A stretch of DNA of 64,000 nucleotides from Syntrophaceae bacterium (GCA_018436925.1 JAHDKI010000015.1:93187-157186), one strand, 5' to 3'. Shown: positions 25,762 to 33,524, counted from the first letter of the stretch. The notes: generated from the sequence alone by a model not told the origin. Made by a program: numbers and translations.

Positions 25762-27134
25762 TGACCGAACGTGAGATGTCAGTGTATAAAATTAAAACCT
25801 TAATAAGTTGCTTCTTTGAAGCGCTCCACCATCAGAACATATTATATTGTGTATTACGAAACTACGACGAACTTCCTGATAACATCAGCAATGACATAGA
25901 TCTGCTAGTGTCTGAGTGCGATGTCAGCGCATTTGAAGAATGCCTACTGTCGGCAGCGCGAACGCAAGAACTGACTCTAATTTCACGACCCCGTCGCTAT
26001 GGCTATAGATCGTATAGATTTCTGGTAAACCAATCGGGGAAAGTTATTCATTTTGATGCGTGGACAAAAATAACATGGCGAGGAATGGCTTGGGCTAATG
26101 TTGATGATATTCTCGCAAAAAGACGCAAATATTTAAACTTTTATATTCCGCAATATCCAGATGAAGTATGCGTCACTTTATTAAAAGATTTGGTTCAAGT
26201 TGGCACAGTTAAGGATAAGTATAAAGAATCTATTCGTCAATTTGCGCGACACAGCCGGCACGATATGATTCAGTCATTGAGTTGGAGTATGAAAAAACAA
26301 ACAGTTATGGATTTATGCAGTCTGATTGCACGCGGCGAGTGGGTGGAAATTGAAAGAAATGTGGCTATTATAAGAAGGAGCCTTGTGGCTAAGTGCGCAT
26401 TGGCTCGGCCTGTCTCGTTAGTATGGGGTGCTGCATGCTTTGCAGGGCATTATTTTCGCATGCTTAATTCTCGTCGGTCGGGTTTCTTTATTGCCTTCGT
26501 TGGGCCAGATGGTTCGGGTAAATCAACAATCGCGGGCAAAGTCATGGATAATTTGAAGGAAGCCTTTCCAAAAACCCTTTACTATCATGGCCGTTTTTAC
26601 TTCCTGCCCGATTTAAGAAATATTTATAATGTGCTTATCGCACGATTTAGGCAATCAAGAGGCTCGAGTGAGAATATTAAAAGCGAGTTGAAAGAAGAAA
26701 GTGATAAAGTTCCAAAATGGCGATTGTACCTTTACATGATTTACTATTTTTGGGATTATTTTTTAGGTTACATAGTGATTGGAATCGTTCGATCAAAAAG
26801 CGCATTGCTAATTTTTGACCGGTACTTTTATGATTACTTTATTCAGAAACAGTTTTCACAAGGTCATCATAAGCTTGCCAGATTAATGCTAACATTAATT
26901 CCGAAGCCAGATATGATTATATATTTAAAGAGCGCGGCGCAAACGATTTATAACAGAAAGCCTGAATTATCTGAAGCGCAAATAACTTTTCAGCAGACAA
27001 TGATTGAAAAGTATCTGTCCGGTATGAATGGATTTCGCACTGTTAGTAATGAGGATGATGAAATAACGTCTCTCAAAGAAATAACCGCAATCATAGTATC
27101 CGAGCTCGAGAAGAGAAATATTTGCGCATATTGA
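25761..27134 (+). CDS. fusion of nucleotidyltransferase-like and thymidylate-kinase-like domains
   Basis: A 457-residue two-domain protein. Residues about 15-130 resemble a nucleotidyltransferase fold, with N-D-I-D-L-L-V (44-50) giving a D-x-D metal site and V-I-H-F-D-A-W (95-101) the third acid. From about 240 on is a P-loop kinase: Walker A G-P-D-G-S-G-K-S (248-255), a D-R-Y-F-Y-D-Y segment like the D-R-Y/F motif of thymidylate kinases, and a K-P-D-M-I-I-Y-L-K strand. Similar kinase-like proteins occur in glycan clusters, where they may phosphorylate a sugar or lipid rather than dTMP. The two domains could phosphorylate and then activate one substrate. Function not established. Confidence 0.7.
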   Translation: MTEREMSVYKIKTLISCFFEALHHQNILYCVLRNYDELPDNISNDIDLLVSECDVSAFEECLLSAARTQELTLISRPRRYGYRSYRFLVNQSGKVIHFDAWTKITWRGMAWANVDDILAKRRKYLNFYIPQYPDEVCVTLLKDLVQVGTVKDKYKESIRQFARHSRHDMIQSLSWSMKKQTVMDLCSLIARGEWVEIERNVAIIRRSLVAKCALARPVSLVWGAACFAGHYFRMLNSRRSGFFIAFVGPDGSGKSTIAGKVMDNLKEAFPKTLYYHGRFYFLPDLRNIYNVLIARFRQSRGSSENIKSELKEESDKVPKWRLYLYMIYYFWDYFLGYIVIGIVRSKSALLIFDRYFYDYFIQKQFSQGHHKLARLMLTLIPKPDMIIYLKSAAQTIYNRKPELSEAQITFQQTMIEKYLSGMNGFRTVSNEDDEITSLKEITAIIVSELEKRNICAY

Positions 27135-27135
27135 T

Positions 27136-28008
27136 ATGATACATCATAATAAATACAATTCGTCACCTAAACTAGCCATGACGGTTCTGATTTTAACCCA
27201 CAATGAGGAGCAGAATATCTCGACGGCGCTCGACTCCGTTGTTCCTCATTTCGAGCAAATCATTATCGTAGATTCATTTAGTTCTGACAAGACAGTTGAA
27301 ATTTGCAAAAGCTATCCTAGCGTCATGGTATATCAGAATGCTTTTCAGGATTGGGCTCAACAACGGAACTGGATGCTTGCAAACTGCGAGATAAAGTATG
27401 ACACCGTATTTTTTTTAGATGCTGATGAATATTTACCAGATATTTTTGTGTCTGAACTTCGCAAATTGCTTAGCTGTAATAATACGTATGCATCCATAAA
27501 GATAATGCCCGCCTACATATTCCTCGGGAAAAGACTCAGATATGCATATGGGCATCCGAAGGTGCGGCGGATATTCAAAAGACAAGGGCTGAAATACACG
27601 TGCGAGGGCGCACGAGATCATGCAGTATCAGAAGGACGCGTATTGGAAGTAAAAACCCCGTTTATTCATCACGATAGAAAGCCAATCGAAAGGTGGATAT
27701 CAAAGCATAATTCGAATGCAGCGAGGGAAGCTGATTTTTATTTTAAAAACGAAACAAGACTAAATTCATCGACGCAGCCACTTGACTTGCGTATTCGCGC
27801 CTTGGTTAGGCAGGGGGTGTGGAATCGCTTGCCTCTCCTAATAAGACCTTTTATTTATTTTTTTTATCGATACATTATTAAGCTTGGTATACTCGATGGG
27901 AAAGCGGGTTTTATTTATTGCTACCTTCATGCATTTTGGTATCAAAGTCTTATTGATATCATGATTATCGAAAGAAAGAACGATAGAAAGTGTCAATCAA
28001 GTACCTGA
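27136..28008 (+). CDS. GT2 glycosyltransferase (WaaE/KdtX-like)
   Basis: A 290-residue GT-A enzyme. M-T-V-L-I-L-T-H-N-E-E-Q-N-I is the first strand, I-I-I-V-D-S-F-S-S-D-K-T the nucleotide loop, and F-F-L-D-A-D-E-Y-L the D-x-D metal motif. The A-Q-Q-R-N-W segment and the C-terminal amphipathic stretch with I-Y-F-F-Y-R-Y resemble the WaaE/KdtX beta-glucosyltransferase group found in LPS core and capsule loci. It probably adds glucose or a related sugar to the lipid-linked chain. It begins one base after the kinase-fusion stop and overlaps the next gene by 19 bases. Confidence 0.83.
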   Translation: MIHHNKYNSSPKLAMTVLILTHNEEQNISTALDSVVPHFEQIIIVDSFSSDKTVEICKSYPSVMVYQNAFQDWAQQRNWMLANCEIKYDTVFFLDADEYLPDIFVSELRKLLSCNNTYASIKIMPAYIFLGKRLRYAYGHPKVRRIFKRQGLKYTCEGARDHAVSEGRVLEVKTPFIHHDRKPIERWISKHNSNAAREADFYFKNETRLNSSTQPLDLRIRALVRQGVWNRLPLLIRPFIYFFYRYIIKLGILDGKAGFIYCYLHAFWYQSLIDIMIIERKNDRKCQSST

Positions 28009-29093
28009 GCATCATAACGCACTATGTGCCTGACTATCACTACGGTGGCGTCGTTCAAAGCGGTCATCATCTTTTTCAGTGCCTGATGCGCCAAGCCAGT
28101 TTCAGAATATCCTCTGTGAGTAAAAATCCCATAAACGTTCAAAATATTATCGGCGACTATGGGCATTGCTATAAATCAATCTTGCTCCACAGATATGGCC
28201 TGTCATTAACTTTATTATTCGGACTATGGCGTGACATAAAGCAATCGGATATTGTTTACATACACGGGCTTTTGGCTTTTCCGGTAAGCTTGGGAATGCT
28301 TTATGCTTTTATCCAAAATAAGCCTTTTGCGATCGAGACAAATGGTTTGACCGAATGGTCCGCTTCTGTGAGAAAAATCCGAAAGCATGTCTTTTTTCAA
28401 TGCTTTGCTTTTCCTTTGATGAAGCGGGCCAAGTATGTCCGTGTTACATCTTTAGCAGAAGAGCAGTATCTACATAAAAATGGTGTTATGAATACGGTAA
28501 TGATTAGCAATGGAATTACATTGGATGAGTTTAAAGAATTGCCGGTTCGATCAAAAAGCGAAAAATTCGTATTTTTGTTTCTGGGTCGTATCGGCCAGGA
28601 AAAGGGACTGGATATTCTGATTCAGGCTTATCGAGAATTCTGCCAAGTATATCCGTTGCGAGATCATGAACTTCTACTTGTGGGCCCCGACCTCCAAAAT
28701 TATCTGAAGCATCTGGCGATTGATTATAAAAATGAAAGTATAAAGTATCTCCCGGGAATATACGGACCGGATAAACTTCAGTTGATACGTGATTCTGATG
28801 TTTTAATTTTGCCGTCATACAGCGAAAATTTCGGTAATGTGGTTGCCGAAGCCCTCGCTTGTGAGAGACCTGTCATAACAACAACAGGAACACCCTGGCG
28901 TGAAATAGAGAAAGTGGGATGCGGCATATATATTCCGCCTGCGGCGGAAGCCCTTTTCAGCGCTATGGAAAAGATGTATCTGAAATCACCGGAAGAAAGG
29001 GAGGAAATGGGTAAAAAGGGGCGTGCATACGTATTTGATAACTTCGATTGGGAAAAGAAAGCTAAAGAAATATTCGATCATCTCCAGGCTTAA
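27990..29093 (+). CDS. GT4 glycosyltransferase
   Basis: A 367-residue GT4 enzyme with typical motifs: Y-G-G-V-V-Q-S-G in the N-terminal domain, F-L-F-L-G-R-I-G-Q-E-K-G-L-D-I-L at the start of the donor domain, and S-Y-S-E-N-F-G-N-V-V-A-E-A-L-A with the conserved E-x7-E. It is a retaining transferase that uses a nucleotide sugar. The GTG start overlaps the previous gene. Base composition here is intermediate between the AT-rich cluster and the flanks, so the border of the acquired segment may lie near 28 kb. The stop is followed by AAAGGA, the ribosome site of the next gene. Confidence 0.88.
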   Translation: MSIKYLSIITHYVPDYHYGGVVQSGHHLFQCLMRQASFRISSVSKNPINVQNIIGDYGHCYKSILLHRYGLSLTLLFGLWRDIKQSDIVYIHGLLAFPVSLGMLYAFIQNKPFAIETNGLTEWSASVRKIRKHVFFQCFAFPLMKRAKYVRVTSLAEEQYLHKNGVMNTVMISNGITLDEFKELPVRSKSEKFVFLFLGRIGQEKGLDILIQAYREFCQVYPLRDHELLLVGPDLQNYLKHLAIDYKNESIKYLPGIYGPDKLQLIRDSDVLILPSYSENFGNVVAEALACERPVITTTGTPWREIEKVGCGIYIPPAAEALFSAMEKMYLKSPEEREEMGKKGRAYVFDNFDWEKKAKEIFDHLQA

Positions 29094-29104
29094 AGGATAC
29101 AGCC

Positions 29105-29878
29105 ATTCCATTCAAAATCTCTATCATCACCGCTGTATTGAATCGTAGAGACACTCTTTCATCATGTATTGAAAGTGTAATGGGACAGGATTATCCCGAC
29201 GTTGAGCATATTCTCATCGATGGCGGTTCGACGGATGGGACGCTGAAAGTCATAAGAAGTTATCAGGATAAGATCAGCCGCTGGATCAGCGAGCCGGACA
29301 GCGGCTTATATGACGCCATGAACAAGGGCATTCGTCTGGCAACAGGCGATGTGATCGGCATCCTGAATTCAGACGATTATTATACGGACAAAAGTGCGCT
29401 ATCGACTGTTGCTGAATGCCTGAAGAAGAAAATCGATTCCTGCTATGGCGATATTGATTATGTGGATGGATGTAAGAGTGGCAGTCCGGTTCGGGCGTGG
29501 CATGCCGGCGAGTATCATCGAAACCGATTTAAATGGGGCTGGATGCCGCCACATCCGACATTTTTTGCCCGCACGGCGCTCTATGAAAAGTACGGCCTAT
29601 TTAATCTGGATTTTAAACTGGCTGCGGATTATGAACTGATGCTTCGGTTTCTATACAAGCACCATGTTTCGGCAACCTACATTCCCAAGTGTCTGGTCAC
29701 GATGCGAACGGGCGGGGCATGCAGGCCGAGCCCATTGAATACGCTTAATAACATGGCCGAAAACTACCGCGCCTGGAAAGTCAACGGTCTTCGCCCGAAT
29801 CCCTTAACCTTTCTTCTAAAACCTTTGTCGAAGATTGGGCAGTATGCGCGCTTTAGAAGCGTAAGGAGTAAAGAGTGA
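29105..29878 (+). CDS. GT2 glycosyltransferase with probable ATT start
   Basis: A GT2 enzyme of about 257 residues. The indispensable first strand P-F-K-I-S-I-I-T-A-V-L-N-R is encoded upstream of the first conventional start in the frame (TTG at 29138), which would remove it. AAAGGA at 29092-29097 lies seven bases before ATT at 29105, in frame, and no ATG, GTG, TTG or CTG lies between the upstream in-frame stop near 29063 and this point. I therefore place the start at ATT. Other motifs are I-L-I-D-G-G-S-T-D-G-T, L-N-S-D-D-Y and A-A-D-Y-E-L-M-L-R-F. The gene ends the glycan cluster and its last codons run into the heptad repeat. A point mutation of an ATG is the alternative. Confidence 0.72.
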   Translation: MPFKISIITAVLNRRDTLSSCIESVMGQDYPDVEHILIDGGSTDGTLKVIRSYQDKISRWISEPDSGLYDAMNKGIRLATGDVIGILNSDDYYTDKSALSTVAECLKKKIDSCYGDIDYVDGCKSGSPVRAWHAGEYHRNRFKWGWMPPHPTFFARTALYEKYGLFNLDFKLAADYELMLRFLYKHHVSATYIPKCLVTMRTGGACRPSPLNTLNNMAENYRAWKVNGLRPNPLTFLLKPLSKIGQYARFRSVRSKE

Positions 29879-30085
29879 GGCGTCAGGGGGAAAACCGATT
29901 TAAGTTTTCATTGTTAAGTTCTGCGCTTCGAGCAGGCGATAGGCACGAAAGAAAACAGTTTCCGGTTGAAAGTTCACAGTTTCCAGTTGTTTGGCGGTGA
30001 ATACAAAGCCACGATATCGTTTCAGATTTAAAGTTGAATGTTGTGCGAGTTCGTCAAAGCATTCCGGAACACGGATGAAAGTTTA
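29868..30085 (+). repeat. heptad repeat, copy F (partial)
   Basis: GTAAGGAGTAAAGAGTGAGGC-like units start within the last codons of the upstream glycosyltransferase. TTTTCAT/TGTTAAG units follow (29905-29920), then GGTTGAA/AGTTCAC/AGTTTCC/AGTTGTT units (29963-29993) and AGTTGAATG near 30030. The AACCGNN block seen in other copies is missing. It ends shortly before the VapBC promoter region. Confidence 0.65.
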
Positions 30086-30123
30086 AAGAAGCCCTTGCAG
30101 TTGATTTTTCTTTGTTGTTGTGT

Positions 30124-30142
30124 TACACGTAAGTCACGTGTA
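30124..30142 (+). promoter_or_regulatory. palindromic operator candidate of vapBC
   Basis: TACACGT (30124-30130) and ACGTGTA (30136-30142) form a perfect 7-bp inverted repeat with a 5-base spacer, 24 bases before the antitoxin start. VapB-type antitoxins bind such palindromes and repress their own operon. GGAGG at 30154-30158 is the ribosome site for the GTG at 30167. Confidence 0.5.
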
Positions 30143-30166
30143 CTCAGGAACGTGGAGGTTTTTTAA

Positions 30167-30400
30167 GTGAAACAAAATATCACAATCAGTCTGGATAAAG
30201 ACATCATCAGCGCAGGGAAGCAGATTGCCGCAAAGCAGGGGACATCATTAAATCGCATGTTACGTGAGGAACTCGAAAGAATGATCCGCAACGCGAGGCA
30301 GTATGATGTTTCGAAACACAAGGCGATTACCGCTATGCAGAAAGGGTTTCATTCCGGCATGGATCGCTATCCTGCAAGAGATGCTCTCCATGACAGATAA
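30167..30400 (+). CDS. VapB-like ribbon-helix-helix antitoxin
   Basis: A 77-residue protein with the pattern N-I-T-I-S-L-D-K-D-I-I-S-A-G-K-Q-I-A-A-K-Q-G-T-S-L-N-type residues of ribbon-helix-helix (MetJ/Arc, DUF6364-like) antitoxins: one beta strand then two helices. The C-terminal 30 residues would wrap the toxin. GTG start is set by GGAGG eight bases upstream. It overlaps the toxin gene by 11 bases, which is the common arrangement for VapBC operons. It should neutralise the PIN toxin and repress transcription at the upstream palindrome. Confidence 0.8.
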   Translation: MKQNITISLDKDIISAGKQIAAKQGTSLNRMLREELERMIRNARQYDVSKHKAITAMQKGFHSGMDRYPARDALHDR

Positions 30401-30809
30401 GGTATTTGTTGATACCAATATTCTTGTTTATGCGCACGATCTGAGCGCCAAAGATCATCATGTCAAGGCTTTTGCCATTCTTGAAAGTCTCTGGGAGGAG
30501 CAAGCAGGTGTCATCAGTACCCAAGTGCTTCAGGAGTTTTATATCACCGTCACCCGCAAGATCAAAAGCCCACTGAAACCAGCCCATGCCAGAGATATGA
30601 TCCGCAACTACCTTGCGTGGCCCGTGCAGGTCAATGATCCGCAGTCGGCGGTTCGAGCCTCTGAAATTGAAGAAAGAAACGGAATTTCTTTTTGGGATGC
30701 GCTCATCGTCGATGCAGCTCTCCAGTTGAATGCTAAAAAAATAATCTCGGAAGATCTGAATAGTGGACAGATCATAGAAGGCGTCCTGATTGAAAACCCC
30801 TTTTTGTAG
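30390..30809 (+). CDS. VapC-like PIN-domain toxin
   Basis: A 139-residue PIN-domain RNase. K-V-F-V-D-T-N-I-L-V-Y-A-H opens with the first catalytic Asp, T-Q-V-L-Q-E-F-Y carries the conserved Glu, and F-W-D-A-L-I-V-D-A-A gives the C-terminal Asp pair. All acids needed for Mg-dependent RNA cleavage are present, so the toxin looks functional. The ATG at 30390 is chosen over upstream frames because it gives the standard length and overlaps the antitoxin stop. VapC toxins typically cut tRNA or rRNA and halt growth when the antitoxin decays. Confidence 0.85.
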   Translation: MTDKVFVDTNILVYAHDLSAKDHHVKAFAILESLWEEQAGVISTQVLQEFYITVTRKIKSPLKPAHARDMIRNYLAWPVQVNDPQSAVRASEIEERNGISFWDALIVDAALQLNAKKIISEDLNSGQIIEGVLIENPFL

Positions 30810-30972
30810 AATGCAAATGGCGAGTCGCAGCGTATCGCATGTTGCTCGAAACGCATAGCTTTTCATTCGTCATGCCCCGGTCAGGCTGCCGGGATTTCCT
30901 GCCAGACTTCGCACCGACCTTTCGACTTGAACCTTGCTCCAATATCGTTACAAGCAGATTGGAGGATAGCCC

Positions 30973-31214
30973 ATGAAAGAAAAAATGACCAAATCATCAG
31001 GCAATGTATTTGTCGATCTCGGTTACTCGCCGGATGAAGCTGCCATTTTGCAAATGCGGGCGGATATCATGGCTGATCTGCGAAAATTTTGCGCGTCAGC
31101 CATTCGCGTGTATCCGATTTAACAACCGGCAAATGGGAAAAGTTCAGTCTGGAGATGCTGATCTCTCTGGCGACAAAAGCCGGACGTCATGTCACTTTGA
31201 AGATAGCGGCGTAG
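30973..31214 (+). pseudogene. XRE-family HigA2-like antitoxin, frameshifted with internal deletion
   Basis: ATG at 30973 follows a good ribosome site (GGAGG at 30961). The first 45 codons (M-K-E-K-M-T-K-S-S-G-N-V-F ... D-L-R-K-F) match the start of HigA2-like XRE antitoxins and end at TAA 31120. From 31110 the +1 frame gives V-S-D-L-T-T-G-K-W-E-K-F-S-L-E-M-L-I, the recognition-helix and C-terminal half of the same family, ending at TAG 31212. About 20 residues of the helix-turn-helix that should lie between are missing. So one deletion removed the first HTH helices and shifted the frame. No toxin partner is found next to it. Confidence 0.7.
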
Positions 31215-31239
31215 GCAGAGATAAGGGCAAAGGCAAAAA

Positions 31240-31322
31240 GAATTTTACGGTTCACAGTTTCCAGCTGTTGGAGTATTAAAGCCGCGCCGCAGGCGTTCCG
31301 TTTTTCGCACCATCAACCATTT
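31240..31322 (+). repeat. short heptad tract and first CACCATCAACCATTT copy
   Basis: GGTTCAC/AGTTTCC/AGCTGTT units (about 31250-31270), matching parts of repeats B and F, then CACCATCAACCATTT at 31308-31322. The latter recurs at 31914-31928, on the far side of the HigBA remnant, and in shorter form at 32041. Confidence 0.6.
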
Positions 31323-31400
31323 TATTACCGCCAGTTGATAATATTCTTAGCTTAGATACGGCTTGACAGATAGTATCCCATGGAATACGCTTCTCGCACG

Positions 31401-31583
31401 ATGGAGATTCGCCAGACGGATCAATACAACAAATAGTTTGAAAATCTGGCTGACCGCCGGGCAAAGGTGCGGATTGGAAGACGTCAGGCATTAGGAAAAA
31501 GGAAAAAGGAAAAAATTAAATGCCGACGGTTAATAGGAAACCGTTTACACTTTCTGCCTTTCTTACCTGAAATTGAGGTGTGA
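31401..31583 (+). pseudogene. HigB/RelE-like toxin remnant
   Basis: Frame from ATG 31401 reads M-E-I-R-Q-T-D-Q-Y-N-K, stop TAG (31434), then F-E-N-L-A-D-R-R-A-K-V-R-I. This is the N-terminal signature of HigB-type (PF05973, Gp49-like) toxins, where a Trp normally sits at the stop position (TGG to TAG). After codon 25 the sequence turns into AGGAAAA-type heptad units (about 31491-31516), and the conserved C-terminal half (Y-R-V-Y ... G-G-D-K) is missing. The frame closes three bases before the intact antitoxin. A TTGACA at 31363 may mark the old promoter. The toxin is certainly dead. Confidence 0.65.
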
Positions 31584-31586
31584 TCG

Positions 31587-31898
31587 ATGACAAAAGCAAA
31601 AGCAAAAGCAAAAGCATGGGACGCGGCGGATCACTTAAAAACGGAAGATGATATGGCGGCTTACTTCGAGGCTGCTCTGGAGGAGAATGATCCCGCATTG
31701 ATAGCGGCTGCTTTGGGGGACATCGCACGGGCCAAAGGGATGACGCATGTTGCCAGAAAAGCAGGACTCGGAAGAGAAAGTCTTTATAAAGCTTTATCAC
31801 CTGAGGGCAATCCGGAATTCTCAACGATTTTGAAGGTCGTTTCCGCCCTCGGATTAAAATTGCGTGCGGGTATTTCAAAGTCAAAGAAAGCAGCATAG
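31587..31898 (+). CDS. HigA-like antitoxin (HI1420/DNA-binding addiction antidote family)
   Basis: A 103-residue protein of the probable addiction-module antidote family (HI1420-like). It has a D-D-M-A-A-Y-F-E-A-A-L-E-E-N-D start, the helix-turn-helix G-D-I-A-R-A-K-G-M-T-H-V-A-R-K-A-G-L-G-R-E, and the diagnostic L-Y-K-A-L-S-P-E-G-N-P-E-F-S-T-I-L-K-V. In this family the toxin gene lies just upstream, which is where the remnant at 31401 is found. The antitoxin has thus outlived its toxin. GAGGTG seven bases upstream serves as ribosome site. The lysine-alanine repeats after M1 come from a simple GCAAAA hexamer run. Confidence 0.85.
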   Translation: MTKAKAKAKAWDAADHLKTEDDMAAYFEAALEENDPALIAAALGDIARAKGMTHVARKAGLGRESLYKALSPEGNPEFSTILKVVSALGLKLRAGISKSKKAA

Positions 31899-32145
31899 TT
31901 AAAAGTCGCCATTCACCATCAACCATTTCAATTTTCGGTAAATGAATATTTTATTCCCCTTCGGTAATGATCCGGCAATGACGATTGATTTACTATTCTT
32001 TATTCCCTATCAGGAATGTATTGCTTGACGGAGGTGATACCACCATCAACCGCTTTTACGATGATAGACAACAAAAAGACGTATTCGGTTGTAATGCACC
32101 ATGCGCGCAACCTGAAACATTAAACTTGAAACGGATTTTTTAACG
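31899..32145 (+). other. non-coding spacer with repeat fragments before the WcaJ-type gene
   Basis: It contains CACCATCAACCATTT (31914-31928), a shortened copy at 32041, and TGAAACA/TTAAACT/TGAAACG heptads at 32110-32134, next to the GTG start at 32146. GGAGGTGAT at about 32029 looks like a ribosome site, but only a 30-codon frame without family features follows. No clear promoter for the next gene. Confidence 0.45.
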
Positions 32146-33516
32146 GTGCTCAAGTTCCTCCCTCGAAAGAAAATTGTGTTGTTGTTGGGCGATGCGGTCA
32201 TCATTGCCGTCTCGATGCACGTCGCTCCGTTCTTGCGAACCGGCGTGTGGCCGCATCCGGCGGATCTGCTTTCGGCGTCGAATGTTGTGGCGCTTTTGGT
32301 TTATCTGTTTGTTTTGTACCTGTGCGATTTGTACAATATCCAACCGCCGGTCGAGAAAGTGCGACTAGCCTTGAAATTCTTTGTGGCCGTTTTGGTCATC
32401 GGCGTCATCAACGCATCTTTGTTTTATCTGTTTCATCTGCGGCCTTACAGTTCGTGGGTTTTGTTCATCAGCAGCCTTCTGACATTAGTCGGTTTTGTGG
32501 TCTGGCACTTTGTTTTCATTTATTTGGTAACGGCGGCCAGACGCCCTGTCCGGGTTTTGCTTCTCGGGGCGGGCAAAGGCGGCGCCAAGATGGCGGCCCT
32601 TTTGAAAGGACGGCCCGAGTATCAGATGGTCGGATTTGTGGACGATGATGAAAACAAGCAGGGATGCCGCCTTTCCAATCTTCCCGTGATCGGGAAAAGC
32701 AAAGATTTAATGGACATTGTCCGGAAGTATGCTATAAACAAAATCGTCGTTTGCATCAGCAAAACTATTAGACCGGACATATTTCCCATATTGGTGGAGG
32801 CGAAGTTCAAGGGCATCACAGTTTATGAAATGCCCACCTTCTATGAAATGCTGGCACGCAGGATTCCTGTCGAGCAGGTGAATGATATCTGGCTGGGGTA
32901 TGCCGAGGTATCCGGGTTACAAAGAACCTTTTATAACCTGAAATTGAAAAACCTGCTGGATCGACTGCTTGCCGCGCTGGGGCTATTGATCGCTTCTCCG
33001 GTCATGCTTCTGACCGCGCTTTTGATTAAGCTGGAGTCAAAAGGCCCTGTTCTGTACCGGCAAAAACGTATGGGGCTGGATGAAAAAGATTTTGATTTAT
33101 TCAAGTTTCGGTCGATGCGTGCCGATGCAGAAGTTGGCGGCGCTGTTTGGGCGCAAACGAACGACCCGCGTGTCACCCGGATCGGAAAAATGATAAGAAA
33201 ATTGCGCATCGACGAGTTGCCGCAGTTGTGGAATGTGCTCAAAGGCGAGATGAGTTTTGTGGGCCCTCGTCCGGAAAGGCCTGAATTCGTTAACCTTCTG
33301 AAGAAAGACATTCCTTATTACATGCTGCGTCACAGCGTTCGGCCGGGCATTACCGGCTGGGCGCAGGTAAATTATCCCTACGGGGCATCCGTGGAAGACG
33401 CCCTGGAAAAGCTGCAATACGATTTGTATTACATTAAAAACGGATCGTTTTTACTCGATATGCACATCATGTTGCGCACGGTACGGGTAATGCTTTTCGG
33501 AATCGGAGCGAGGTAA
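32146..33516 (+). CDS. WcaJ-type undecaprenyl-phosphate hexose phosphotransferase
   Basis: A 456-residue polytopic phosphoglycosyl transferase. Four to five N-terminal helices (within 10-130) are followed by a Rossmann-like nucleotide-binding domain with L-L-G-A-G-K-G-G (139-146), then the catalytic domain from about 268, with L-F-K-F-R-S-M, D356-E357 in R-I-D-E-L-P-Q, V-G-P-R-P and R-P-G-I-T-G-W-A-Q. It loads glucose- or galactose-1-phosphate onto undecaprenyl phosphate. GalE follows after 8 bases, which fits a UDP-galactose or UDP-glucose donor. It is the third and only long-form initiator in the window. Confidence 0.9.
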   Translation: MLKFLPRKKIVLLLGDAVIIAVSMHVAPFLRTGVWPHPADLLSASNVVALLVYLFVLYLCDLYNIQPPVEKVRLALKFFVAVLVIGVINASLFYLFHLRPYSSWVLFISSLLTLVGFVVWHFVFIYLVTAARRPVRVLLLGAGKGGAKMAALLKGRPEYQMVGFVDDDENKQGCRLSNLPVIGKSKDLMDIVRKYAINKIVVCISKTIRPDIFPILVEAKFKGITVYEMPTFYEMLARRIPVEQVNDIWLGYAEVSGLQRTFYNLKLKNLLDRLLAALGLLIASPVMLLTALLIKLESKGPVLYRQKRMGLDEKDFDLFKFRSMRADAEVGGAVWAQTNDPRVTRIGKMIRKLRIDELPQLWNVLKGEMSFVGPRPERPEFVNLLKKDIPYYMLRHSVRPGITGWAQVNYPYGASVEDALEKLQYDLYYIKNGSFLLDMHIMLRTVRVMLFGIGAR

Positions 33517-33524
33517 TTTAGGCA

